From: Segatella salivae DSM 15606
GTDB lineage: Bacteria > Bacteroidota > Bacteroidia > Bacteroidales > Bacteroidaceae
NCBI RefSeq assembly: GCF_000185845.1
Contig: NZ_GL629647.1
Location: 2,423,667-2,458,423 of the forward strand
Direction of reading: 5' to 3'
DNA: 34,757 nt
This document shows positions 1 to 6,468 of this stretch, piece after piece. Below the pieces are notes generated by a model that worked only from the letters and a program-made list of their open reading frames with translations, was not told where the DNA came from and ran no database searches. A program made the translations under genes and the position numbers. Each line of letters begins with the position of its first letter. Position 1 is the stretch's first letter.

Positions 1-4
1 TTGT

Positions 5-86
5 TTTTTAAAGGATTTGGTGCTTGCGGGCCTCCCGCAAATCGCTTTTTAAAGGATTTGGCACTTGCGGGAAGCCCGCAAACGAC
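5..86. repeat. Two tandem 41-bp units, each with a hairpin
   Basis: Two adjacent 41-base units (5-45 and 46-86) share a T5 run, AAAGGATTTGG and a 7-bp stem TTGCGGG/CCCGCAA. The stems are identical but the loops differ (CCT and AAG). A third T5 run follows at 87-91. On the plus strand each hairpin is followed about five bases later by T5, so the pair could end transcription arriving from left of the window; on the minus strand it lies just past the stop of the PAP2 gene. Conserved stems with changed loops suggest the folded form matters. More copies could lie outside the window. Confidence 0.75.
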
Positions 87-109
87 TTTTTAGATGGTGA
101 AGGTTGGTT

Positions 110-1750
110 TCAGAAGCAGATGGAGAAGGCCGCTCCAAGAATGGTTTGTGCGCTGCCTTTCTTTTGTGATACCGTGTAAGGGATGACATAGTCGGCGACG
201 TGCTGAATGATTTCTCCGTTGAGTGTCATCGTTTGACTGGCATCTTTAAGGAAGAGGGTGGGTGCATAAGTTGTTCTGTAGGTGCGATGGGCGAAATTAT
301 AGTCGAGAAACACCTTCCATGCGATTCTTGATTTATAGGCGAAGGTTGCAGAAAGGCCTGTGCCAAAGAGCATCGCATCGTTGCCGTCTACTTTTAGAAA
401 GTCCCATTTGCTGTAATAGGGCGCTCCATTGGGTTGTGGTGTTCCTTTTATTTCAAATATCGGAATCGCCTGTTTGTGTTGGCTTTCATATTTAATTTCG
501 ATATCCTGCTGATGTCCTTTTGCCTCTGCGGTGACGGATATGCCGTCCAAATAGCTTCTGCCGATAAGCAGTTTTGAGCCTAAGGTGAAACCTTTGCTGA
601 TGGGATAGTTTAGGTAAAGTCCGCCGCTCCAGCTAAATTCTGCCATGTGGTTGGATTGGATGGTTAGGGTATAGCTGTCTAAAAAGCCAAAGGTTGAGGT
701 CTGCTTGATGTAGTCTTTAGGATATAATGCGTTTGCATCAAAGCCATTGGCATTGCGTGATGTGATCATGAGTCGCCCGCCAACGCCAAGATATTTGTTT
801 AAGAAATATGCGCTTTCGATGCCGACTGCAATGCCTTTTGAAAGGTTTAGTTTCCGTTTCAACATGTCATCGTGCTTTTGCAACACAAGAAGATGTTCGA
901 TGATATCTAATTGCTGTTCGGTCAATCCGATTCCCATTTGGATGTTGAAGAAGCCAGGATTGGTGTAGAAGTTGGGTTTATCATCTTTTTCAGGATGCAG
1001 CAATCCTTTGTTCTTAAATAATAAATCTCCCAAGGTATAGCCCAGTTCGGTTGACAAAATGCCAATGCCTGCGCCCGAAAAGGTGTCGCTCGCCCAGTGT
1101 CTGTTGTTCAAAACGCGCATGCATCCCGTGGCTGTGGCGAGCATATAGCCAGCAACACTATACCAGGGGCTGCGTGTCATTCCGTATTCTTTGTGGAGAA
1201 TTGTCGCTGCCGCGAAAGCTGTTGCGGTGTGGCCAGAGGGGAAGGAGTTGTAGGATGAGCCATCGGGACGGAGTTCTTTGGTGGAACTTTTTAGCACTTG
1301 AACTAAGGTTGCCATGATAGCAAACGAGGCAGTGCCGCTGACGAGATAGCGTTTTGTGTCGCTGCGTCCTTCAACTCCTGCTAATTTCAGCCCCGTAGTG
1401 AGTGCGAGTGGAACAAATTGTGTGTAGTTGTCTGCTGTATGATGAAAGTGGGGTTGAAACTTATTGCGTAGTTCTCTGATGTTTTTCCTTTCGTTTCTCA
1501 GTGCTATTCCAGCCATAATCCACGGCAGTCCAGTTATCGACAGCGAACTATTCGTTAGGAAGTTATGTTGTTTTGTGTTGTGATTTGTGGGAATATCTAT
1601 ACTATCGGTGGTGTTTTCAACGCTGTCGGTGGCATTCATTAGCTCCGTGGGCGATGGATTTGCCCAGCACGTTAATGCGGTACAAAGAAGGATGATGCTA
1701 ATGAATGTGCGGTAGCTATTGAGAGATAGAATCGAATTGCCGTATTGCAT
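110..1750 (-). CDS. PAP2-family phosphatase with C-terminal outer-membrane-barrel-like domain
   Basis: 546 residues. A signal peptide (about 1-30) precedes a type 2 phosphatidic acid phosphatase domain whose three catalytic blocks are complete: K154-x6-R161-P162, PSGH with H174, and R212-x5-H218-x3-D222. The family removes phosphate from lipid phosphates such as phosphatidate, undecaprenyl pyrophosphate or lipid A. From about residue 265 to the end the protein changes to alternating polar/aromatic stretches and finishes GAAFSICF, with a terminal Phe like an outer-membrane barrel. I therefore infer a periplasm-facing phosphatase tethered to the outer membrane. It is transcribed alone; a -7 box TAACTTTG lies 28 bases upstream of the ATG. 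The exact substrate is unknown. Confidence 0.85.
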   Translation of the reverse strand: MQYGNSILSLNSYRTFISIILLCTALTCWANPSPTELMNATDSVENTTDSIDIPTNHNTKQHNFLTNSSLSITGLPWIMAGIALRNERKNIRELRNKFQPHFHHTADNYTQFVPLALTTGLKLAGVEGRSDTKRYLVSGTASFAIMATLVQVLKSSTKELRPDGSSYNSFPSGHTATAFAAATILHKEYGMTRSPWYSVAGYMLATATGCMRVLNNRHWASDTFSGAGIGILSTELGYTLGDLLFKNKGLLHPEKDDKPNFYTNPGFFNIQMGIGLTEQQLDIIEHLLVLQKHDDMLKRKLNLSKGIAVGIESAYFLNKYLGVGGRLMITSRNANGFDANALYPKDYIKQTSTFGFLDSYTLTIQSNHMAEFSWSGGLYLNYPISKGFTLGSKLLIGRSYLDGISVTAEAKGHQQDIEIKYESQHKQAIPIFEIKGTPQPNGAPYYSKWDFLKVDGNDAMLFGTGLSATFAYKSRIAWKVFLDYNFAHRTYRTTYAPTLFLKDASQTMTLNGEIIQHVADYVIPYTVSQKKGSAQTILGAAFSICF

Positions 1751-1778
1751 TTATGGTGATTGAACATTTATGATGCGG

Positions 1779-1786
1779 CAAAGTTA
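1779..1786 (-). promoter_or_regulatory. -7 promoter box of the PAP2 gene
   Basis: On the minus strand this reads TAACTTTG, matching the Bacteroidota -7 consensus TAnnTTTG. It lies 28 bases upstream of the start codon at 1750, giving a predicted leader of about 23 bases. I found no convincing TTTG -33 element at the right spacing; the nearest T-rich stretch is TTTC-like. Confidence 0.5.
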
Positions 1787-1832
1787 TATAAAAGGTTTGA
1801 AAGGGAAAAGGAATCTTTGTGTTATTTTCGTG

Positions 1833-1913
1833 AAACGAAGGTGTCATTCATGCTTCGTTTATAACTTAACGAAGGTGTGTGTTAAGCATAAAGAAATTGA
1901 GCTTAACACACAC
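1833..1913. other. Overlapping hairpins between the PAP2 and pectate lyase genes
   Basis: A 13-bp perfect stem (1875-1887 with 1901-1913, loop of 13) lies just downstream of the pectate lyase stop on the minus strand and may act as its terminator, although no clean T run follows. Next to it, CTTCGTT at 1853-1859 can pair either with AACGAAG at 1868-1874 or, extended by one base, with AAACGAAG at 1833-1840, so these two stems exclude each other. AACGAAGGTGT occurs twice (from 1834 and from 1868). Confidence 0.5.
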
Positions 1914-1932
1914 GTAAAATATAATGGTTCTC

Positions 1933-4281
1933 TCACTCACCGGTATAGTTGTCTAAGAGTGACTCTAATGCTGGGATAGGCGCATAGTTGCTGTCTTCAA
2001 TTGCATTATTAAACTTAAATTGAAGCGAGCCATGATTGAGTCGTCCTGCCCCATAGTAGCCCGTAACTTGTGAGGGAACGTCTACAGTTGCATCAGGCGT
2101 ATAGGAATACATCAGTGAGGCATTGGTGTCAAAGTTATTATAAGTGTTTCCACCTTCAAGTGACTTCACGGAAGAAGGAACCTGCTCTTCGCGCGTGGCC
2201 ACTTGATAGAAGTCGAAGCTTTTGTTATCAGCCGCATACGTGATAGGGGTGTAATTACTTCCAGCCCCCTGCTCGGTAAAGAGGCTTCCAAATTCTTTTA
2301 CCATACCGCCTGCCTCTCCCGAGAAAGTGCCTGTTCCCTTTCGGTCAGTTCCTTGCTTAGAGATTAAGATGGGATCTTTCGTGGCTCTAAAGTAATTTTT
2401 CTCTGAAAACACGCTTGCTCCCATGGTTGCTCCGATGCCATATTTAGCGCAACCATCATAGAAATTGTTCCAAAGATGCACACTCATTGTGCGGATGCGG
2501 GCGTGACGCGAATCGCTATGATCAAACCAGTTGTGATGATAGGTGATGTAGTTTGGGCCAGTTTCATTCTTCATTCCACACATACTTGACTTGCCTGTGT
2601 CCCAAAAATGGCAGTGATCTATGGTGATAAATCTTGAATTTGACTTCACATCAATGGCACCATCTCCTTTTGCATGGTCGCCACTTCCAGCCTTTCCGTA
2701 GAACACATCAATATGATGAACCCAAATATTTGAATTGTCTGTGTCGAGTGATATGCCATCGTCCATGGCACGCATGATGCCTAAGTTGCGAAACTCTACA
2801 CTCTTGGCGTTTCTCACTAAGAAACCAAAGCCGTGGATAGTAGCGTCTTCTCCGATTCCTTCAATCGTGATATTGAGTTCACTATTGGCTTTTCTCCCTT
2901 TGATTTGGATACCTTCTGCACTACTCTCAAAAGTGTCGGTCTGTCCTGTTTTTATTAATCCAAGCACCCTTATCGCTAATGGCGTAGTGACATTTCCTTT
3001 TTGATAAGCATTCAAAATGGCTTGAAGGCCTGTAAACTTCCCACTGCCCAACTGGGCACTAACAGTCTTTGCATTATCCTTATTTACATAGATGACCACC
3101 GCGCCAGACTTCAAGGTGCCGTCATTGTTATAGGCGCCAACCCCAGAAAAGTCTTTATGAGCGAAGCCTTCACGGCTATAATTTTTTACTTGCAGGCCTG
3201 TTACTTCACTTGAAAGATATTCAACTCCATCTTTTACAGCTGCAACTTTCAAGGCATAGGTGCCCACTTTGAGTCCGGGAATGTCGGCTCTGATATAATC
3301 ACTATAGGCTCGAATCAATTCCTTATCAATCTTTGTGTAGCCTTCATGCTGTCCTCCTTTCACGTAAACTTGATAGGTTTGCGCGCCATTTACAGGCTTC
3401 CATTTGGCATAGGCACTCTCCAACCAACCCTTTGCTTCTGTAATGGTCACGCCTTTATCTACGATTTCGCCACCTTTTCCTTGTTCAGCGGCCTTAGAAA
3501 AGACGATATTTGTAACCAAATGAGTATATACATCGCTGAATGATGGGCTATTAACAGAAACCTTTTCATTGTCATCGTCAATGGAAATATCACTTAGTTC
3601 TTGCGTATTATAATATTTTGTTTCGCCTTTATTCGTTGTGATGATGGCCTGATTTTGGGTGGTTGAGAAAGCTACGGAATGGTCTGCGCTGAGCGTTCCG
3701 CCTGGCTCTTCCTTTTTATTGTCACTCAATGAGCCCGTCAGCTTGAGCGAATAAATGTTGATTCCGCCATCGGTTGTGGTGAAAGTCACGCTGCCATTGG
3801 CTGTCACAGTACCTGTTCCGGTGTGTTTATTCGCTCCGTTTACCTTCTCAAAGCCTTTGATGTCGGAAAGATTGGATGGACTTAACGTGCGTGCCTCCTT
3901 CTTACTTGCCGATGCATAGACGATAGTCACTTGCTGACCAGCCTTGAGTCCGAGGATGGTTAGCACGACATCTTTTCCATTGAGCTGCAATTCCTTGCCA
4001 GCATCTATTCTAATCTTGTCGGCAGTCTTGGCTGTAAAATGTAGTCCTTGCATCATGGTGAGCACCTGTTTATTGGCCATGAGTTCACCATCGGTGATAA
4101 CTTGGTTATAGGAATAACGCTTCTTTGTACTATCATACTTCCAGTTTTCGGTGTCGACTTTCAGATTTTCTTCATCTGAAGTCGGTATAGAAGTAAAGTC
4201 CCACGACTGCGCATAGCTGCCCATACTTGTCCAAGCAAGGAGCAGGGAGAGCAGAATGCTCTTATAAAAAAGTCTTTTCAT
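1933..4281 (-). CDS. Secreted pectate lyase, polysaccharide lyase family 1
   Basis: 782 residues, starting with a signal peptide (1-25, cleavage after SYAQ). Residues about 26-185 form a beta-rich module ending IYSLKLTG, a type often found ahead of Prevotella lyases. Residues 190-370 look like Fn3-type linker domains. From about 375 the right-handed beta-helix carries family 1 signatures: GDGAIDVK (540s), ITIDHCHFWD (553-561) and YHHNWFDHSDSR-HARIR (581-597). R592 and R597 match the R-x-P-x-x-R catalytic block, but its proline is Ala594. PL1 enzymes cut polygalacturonate by calcium-dependent beta-elimination. The enzyme lacks a C-terminal sorting tail, while its operon partner, 19 bases upstream, is almost only such a tail. 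A long N-terminal extension makes it about twice the size of a minimal PL1. Confidence 0.88.
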   Translation of the reverse strand: MKRLFYKSILLSLLLAWTSMGSYAQSWDFTSIPTSDEENLKVDTENWKYDSTKKRYSYNQVITDGELMANKQVLTMMQGLHFTAKTADKIRIDAGKELQLNGKDVVLTILGLKAGQQVTIVYASASKKEARTLSPSNLSDIKGFEKVNGANKHTGTGTVTANGSVTFTTTDGGINIYSLKLTGSLSDNKKEEPGGTLSADHSVAFSTTQNQAIITTNKGETKYYNTQELSDISIDDDNEKVSVNSPSFSDVYTHLVTNIVFSKAAEQGKGGEIVDKGVTITEAKGWLESAYAKWKPVNGAQTYQVYVKGGQHEGYTKIDKELIRAYSDYIRADIPGLKVGTYALKVAAVKDGVEYLSSEVTGLQVKNYSREGFAHKDFSGVGAYNNDGTLKSGAVVIYVNKDNAKTVSAQLGSGKFTGLQAILNAYQKGNVTTPLAIRVLGLIKTGQTDTFESSAEGIQIKGRKANSELNITIEGIGEDATIHGFGFLVRNAKSVEFRNLGIMRAMDDGISLDTDNSNIWVHHIDVFYGKAGSGDHAKGDGAIDVKSNSRFITIDHCHFWDTGKSSMCGMKNETGPNYITYHHNWFDHSDSRHARIRTMSVHLWNNFYDGCAKYGIGATMGASVFSEKNYFRATKDPILISKQGTDRKGTGTFSGEAGGMVKEFGSLFTEQGAGSNYTPITYAADNKSFDFYQVATREEQVPSSVKSLEGGNTYNNFDTNASLMYSYTPDATVDVPSQVTGYYGAGRLNHGSLQFKFNNAIEDSNYAPIPALESLLDNYTGE

Positions 4282-4300
4282 TTGCTTACGTTGATTTTAT

Positions 4301-4669
4301 TTATTTCACAACCACTTTTTTCCCATTGACGATGTAAACGCCTTTTGATAAACCATTGAGCGTTGTCCCGACATATTGTCCATTGATATTGTATACCCGA
4401 GTGTCTACCAACTTTTGGCCAGCAGTTTCAATTTTCTTAATGCCGCCATTCGTAGAATAGGTAAAAGAGAACTGAATCAGTCCCATGTTCTCGGTCTGTT
4501 TGCTACCATCGGCATAGACAATCATTGCTTTTTCGCCAGAAAACGTGATTTTCTTTGCACTTTTTCCAATGGTCAAACCATTGATAGTGATGGTTTGTTC
4601 GCCTTTTGCCCACGAGCCAACCCAACATACTGATAGGATGATGACAAGTATTAAACGGAGTTGTTTCAT
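4301..4669 (-). CDS. Small secreted protein made mainly of a Por-secretion-like C-terminal module
   Basis: 122 residues. A signal peptide (about 1-22, ending GSWAKG) is followed by a stretch like those found just before the tail of large Prevotella secreted enzymes (ITFSGEKAMIVYADGSKQT). The last 34 residues (VYNINGQYVG...LSKGVYIVNGKKVVVK) resemble the type A C-terminal sorting domain of type IX secretion cargo. There is no catalytic or binding domain ahead of the tail. It is the first gene of an operon with the PL1 lyase (19-base gap) and has its own promoter box upstream. Either it is a cargo detached from an ancestral enzyme, or it is a small surface protein working with the lyase. Function unknown. 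Confidence 0.75.
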   Translation of the reverse strand: MKQLRLILVIILSVCWVGSWAKGEQTITINGLTIGKSAKKITFSGEKAMIVYADGSKQTENMGLIQFSFTYSTNGGIKKIETAGQKLVDTRVYNINGQYVGTTLNGLSKGVYIVNGKKVVVK

Positions 4670-4714
4670 ATTGATTAGGTTTAATGTTTTGGATATTCAT
4701 TTGCTTGTCATTGA

Positions 4715-4722
4715 CAAAAATA
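4715..4722 (-). promoter_or_regulatory. -7 promoter box of the pectate lyase operon
   Basis: The minus strand reads TATTTTTG, a match to TAnnTTTG, 45 bases before the start codon at 4669. No TTTG -33 element is seen at 19-21 bases, which would fit a promoter that needs an activator. Confidence 0.5.
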
Positions 4723-4767
4723 CAAGGAAACTCATAAACTTGTTCGCCTTCGAACCTATAAAATAAA

Positions 4768-4781
4768 CGCAAACGTTTACG
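4768..4781. promoter_or_regulatory. Near-perfect palindrome CGCAAACGTTTACG, candidate operator
   Basis: A 14-base palindrome with one mismatched pair around a central AAACGTTT, about 45 bases upstream of the -7 box of the pectate lyase operon. Its shape (central CG, A/T flanks) resembles LacI-family operators, which often control sugar genes. No LacI-type regulator is encoded in this window, so the assignment is an inference from the site alone. Confidence 0.4.
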
Positions 4782-4991
4782 AAATGACGACATGATACAT
4801 AGAGATATTCTTATCAAAAGTTGCAAAAAAAAATAAAGGGAAGGCAATATGTTTCATGACTTAACGTTATTATTTATGTTTTCTAAGGATAAATATCCCT
4901 TAAAAAAGGATTGATAGAAATAGAGACGCTATAAAACGAACAATATAGCATAATAACTTTATTTAACGAAATATTAAAAATTAAACAGACG

Positions 4992-5177
4992 ATGGAGAAG
5001 AAATATGTTACCCCTTGTACGAAAGCGATAGCTGTTAATATCGAATCAAACTTGTGTGATTTGTCATTTGACGACACACCTGCAGACCCAGGGAATGCTT
5101 TGTCAAAGCATAATACGTTTGATTTTGAGGATAATGATTCCATAGATAATACTGCTAATGCAGTTTGGGAAGAATAA
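4992..5177 (+). CDS. 61-residue peptide with N-terminal YVTPxTK motif
   Basis: The peptide starts MEKKYVTPCTKAIAVNIESN and ends in an acidic, Asp/Asn-rich tail closing NAVWEE. It has no signal peptide or membrane segment. Short proteins with this layout (a basic start, Y-x-x-P, a short hydrophobic strand, then a variable acidic tail) recur in Bacteroidales genomes, from memory and without an assigned role. It stands alone between the pectate lyase operon and ahpC. Two Cys residues (9 and 22) and the leader-like two-part layout could fit a precursor peptide, but no modification enzyme or transporter is nearby. Confidence 0.6.
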   Translation: MEKKYVTPCTKAIAVNIESNLCDLSFDDTPADPGNALSKHNTFDFEDNDSIDNTANAVWEE

Positions 5178-5320
5178 ATCTTGTTGATTTTTGCTCGTTT
5201 GCGGCTCGTGAGGTGTCGTAGACTGCAAACCGAAAAAAAAACAGAGTGTAATAAGAAAAGTTGGGAGGTAGGGATTGGTTGCATATTATCGATATCTACA
5301 AGGATTTGTCGTGTAGAAAA

Positions 5321-5350
5321 GATATTATCTATCGTGCGATAGGTTTTATC
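5321..5350. promoter_or_regulatory. 30-bp dyad upstream of ahpC, candidate OxyR-type site
   Basis: The site has the layout GATA-N4-CTATCG-NN-CGATAG-N4-TATC, so four tetranucleotide blocks sit in mirror symmetry and the central arms are 6 of 6 matched. It ends two bases before the -33 region of the ahpC promoter, the classic place for an activator. OxyR sites are built from ATAG/CTAT blocks in a similar arrangement, and OxyR controls ahpC in Bacteroides, but the spacing here (6 between the inner blocks) is not the E. coli one. Confidence 0.55.
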
Positions 5351-5352
5351 TG

Positions 5353-5383
5353 TTGGAACAAAATAGTTTAAGCATTATCTTTG
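5353..5383 (+). promoter_or_regulatory. ahpC promoter
   Basis: TTG at 5353-5355, a 20-base spacer, then TATCTTTG at 5376-5383: a full Bacteroidota -33/-7 match. Transcription should start near 5388, giving a leader of about 35 bases before the ATG at 5423. Confidence 0.7.
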
Positions 5384-5422
5384 CATCGACAAATATAATA
5401 ATTCATTTAATAAGAAAATAAT

Positions 5423-5989
5423 ATGGAACCAATTATCAATCAACACGCACCCGAATTCTGCGTGCAGGCATTCCAAAATGGTGAGTTCAAAACCGTTTCA
5501 AACAAAGATATCGAAGGCAAATGGGCTTTGTTCTTCTTCTACCCAGCTGACTTTACGTTTGTTTGTCCTACTGAGTTAGAGGACCTTGCAGACAAGTATG
5601 AGCAGTTGAAAGAGATGGGTGTAGAGGTATTCTCAGTCAGCACAGATACTCATTTCGTGCACAAGGCATGGCATGATGCTTCAGAAACCATCAAGAAAAT
5701 CAAGTATACGATGCTCGGTGACCCAACAGGTAGCTTGAGCCGTGGCTTTGGTGTGTATATAGAAGATGAGGGATTGGCTTATCGTGGCACTTTCCTCGTA
5801 AACCCAGAAGGACTGATTAAGGTAGCAGAGATTCAGGATAATAACATCGGACGCAATGCCGATGAGCTTGTAAGAAAGGTAGAAGCTGCTCAGTTTGTAG
5901 CCACTCACAATGGTGAAGTGTGTCCAGCAAAGTGGAAGAAGGGTGGAAAAACCTTGAAGCCAAGTATTGATTTGGTTGGAAAAATCTAA
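5423..5989 (+). CDS. ahpC: Alkyl hydroperoxide reductase subunit C (2-Cys peroxiredoxin)
   Basis: 188 residues, the usual AhpC length (about 187). The peroxidatic Cys48 sits in FTFVCPTE and the resolving Cys167 in GEVCPAKW; the C-terminal helix typical of AhpC-type enzymes is present. It reduces hydrogen peroxide, organic peroxides and peroxynitrite in the cytoplasm and is normally recycled by the flavoprotein AhpF. No ahpF follows: the next gene downstream is convergent and unrelated, so the reductase must be elsewhere. A full promoter and an adjoining dyad upstream point to oxidative-stress control. Confidence 0.97.
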   Translation: MEPIINQHAPEFCVQAFQNGEFKTVSNKDIEGKWALFFFYPADFTFVCPTELEDLADKYEQLKEMGVEVFSVSTDTHFVHKAWHDASETIKKIKYTMLGDPTGSLSRGFGVYIEDEGLAYRGTFLVNPEGLIKVAEIQDNNIGRNADELVRKVEAAQFVATHNGEVCPAKWKKGGKTLKPSIDLVGKI

Positions 5990-6414
5990 TTCTTTTATCA
6001 ATCTTGTGCAATAGCTTTTCTTTCGAATGATTTCGAAAACTTATTGACGTAGTGTGTCAATACAAGATTATTCATTTGTTTGTGGCTCGAATGGTGCATG
6101 TAAGGCAATCATTTTGAGCCACATTCTTTTTTGTTGTTTTATGCTCCAAATCAGGAGGTTGATTTGCCATTGTTCTTTATAGCGCATGAAAGTGGTGGCA
6201 AAACAAGTTTTATCAAAAAAGTGTTTTCCTTTCGGCTCTTTTGTAAACGCAGGCAGATGGGGGCGCAATTACTATCTTATTGCCGTGAGTTTTCATTCAT
6301 TTTAGCGCATGTTTTCATAGCTTTTAAAATGCCATGTCGTAAGGTCCTCGTCATCAAAGAGATGCCGCTGCCTTGTGCTTTCCTCCAGAAGGGAAAAGGT
6401 TTTGGACAATAAAA
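5990..6414. other. Gene-free convergent spacer after ahpC
   Basis: Several short open frames exist on both strands, but none has a start signal or recognisable domain. Two small A/T-rich hairpins follow ahpC: TTTCGAA/TTCGAAA at 6021-6039 and TATTGAC/GTCAATA at 6042-6062. Either could end ahpC transcription weakly; neither has a T run. I see nothing else assignable. Confidence 0.5.
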
Positions 6415-6441
6415 AAGCATCAGAGCCAAGCCCTGATGCTT
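6409..6441 (-). terminator. Intrinsic terminator of the susCD-like operon
   Basis: A 9-bp stem AAGCATCAG (6415-6423) / CTGATGCTT (6433-6441) with a 9-base loop. On the minus strand it is followed by TTTTTTATT, the expected T run, and it starts 27 bases after the SusD stop. Confidence 0.85.
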
Positions 6442-6468
6442 CTTTTGAATGAATGGTATGCTCAAATA

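Larger units (their letters stand above)
4670..4991. other. 322-base regulatory spacer between the pectate lyase operon and the 61-residue peptide gene
   Basis: No gene is supported here. The spacer holds the -7 box and a palindrome for the leftward operon (listed separately), an A/T-rich stretch, and a 12-base dyad GGATA-AA-TATCC near 4888-4899. I found no full Bacteroidota promoter for the rightward 61-residue gene; TAACTTTA at 4954-4961 is the nearest -7-like match. Confidence 0.6.

Noticed and set aside
5186..5236. Terminator hairpin after the 61-residue gene (GTTTGC/GCAAAC)
   Set aside because: The stem is only 6 bp with a 20-plus base loop and is followed by A residues, not T.
6131..6412. 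93-codon plus-strand frame and opposing minus-strand frames after ahpC
   Set aside because: No promoter, no ribosome signal and no recognisable domain; the frames overlap each other and the SusD terminator.
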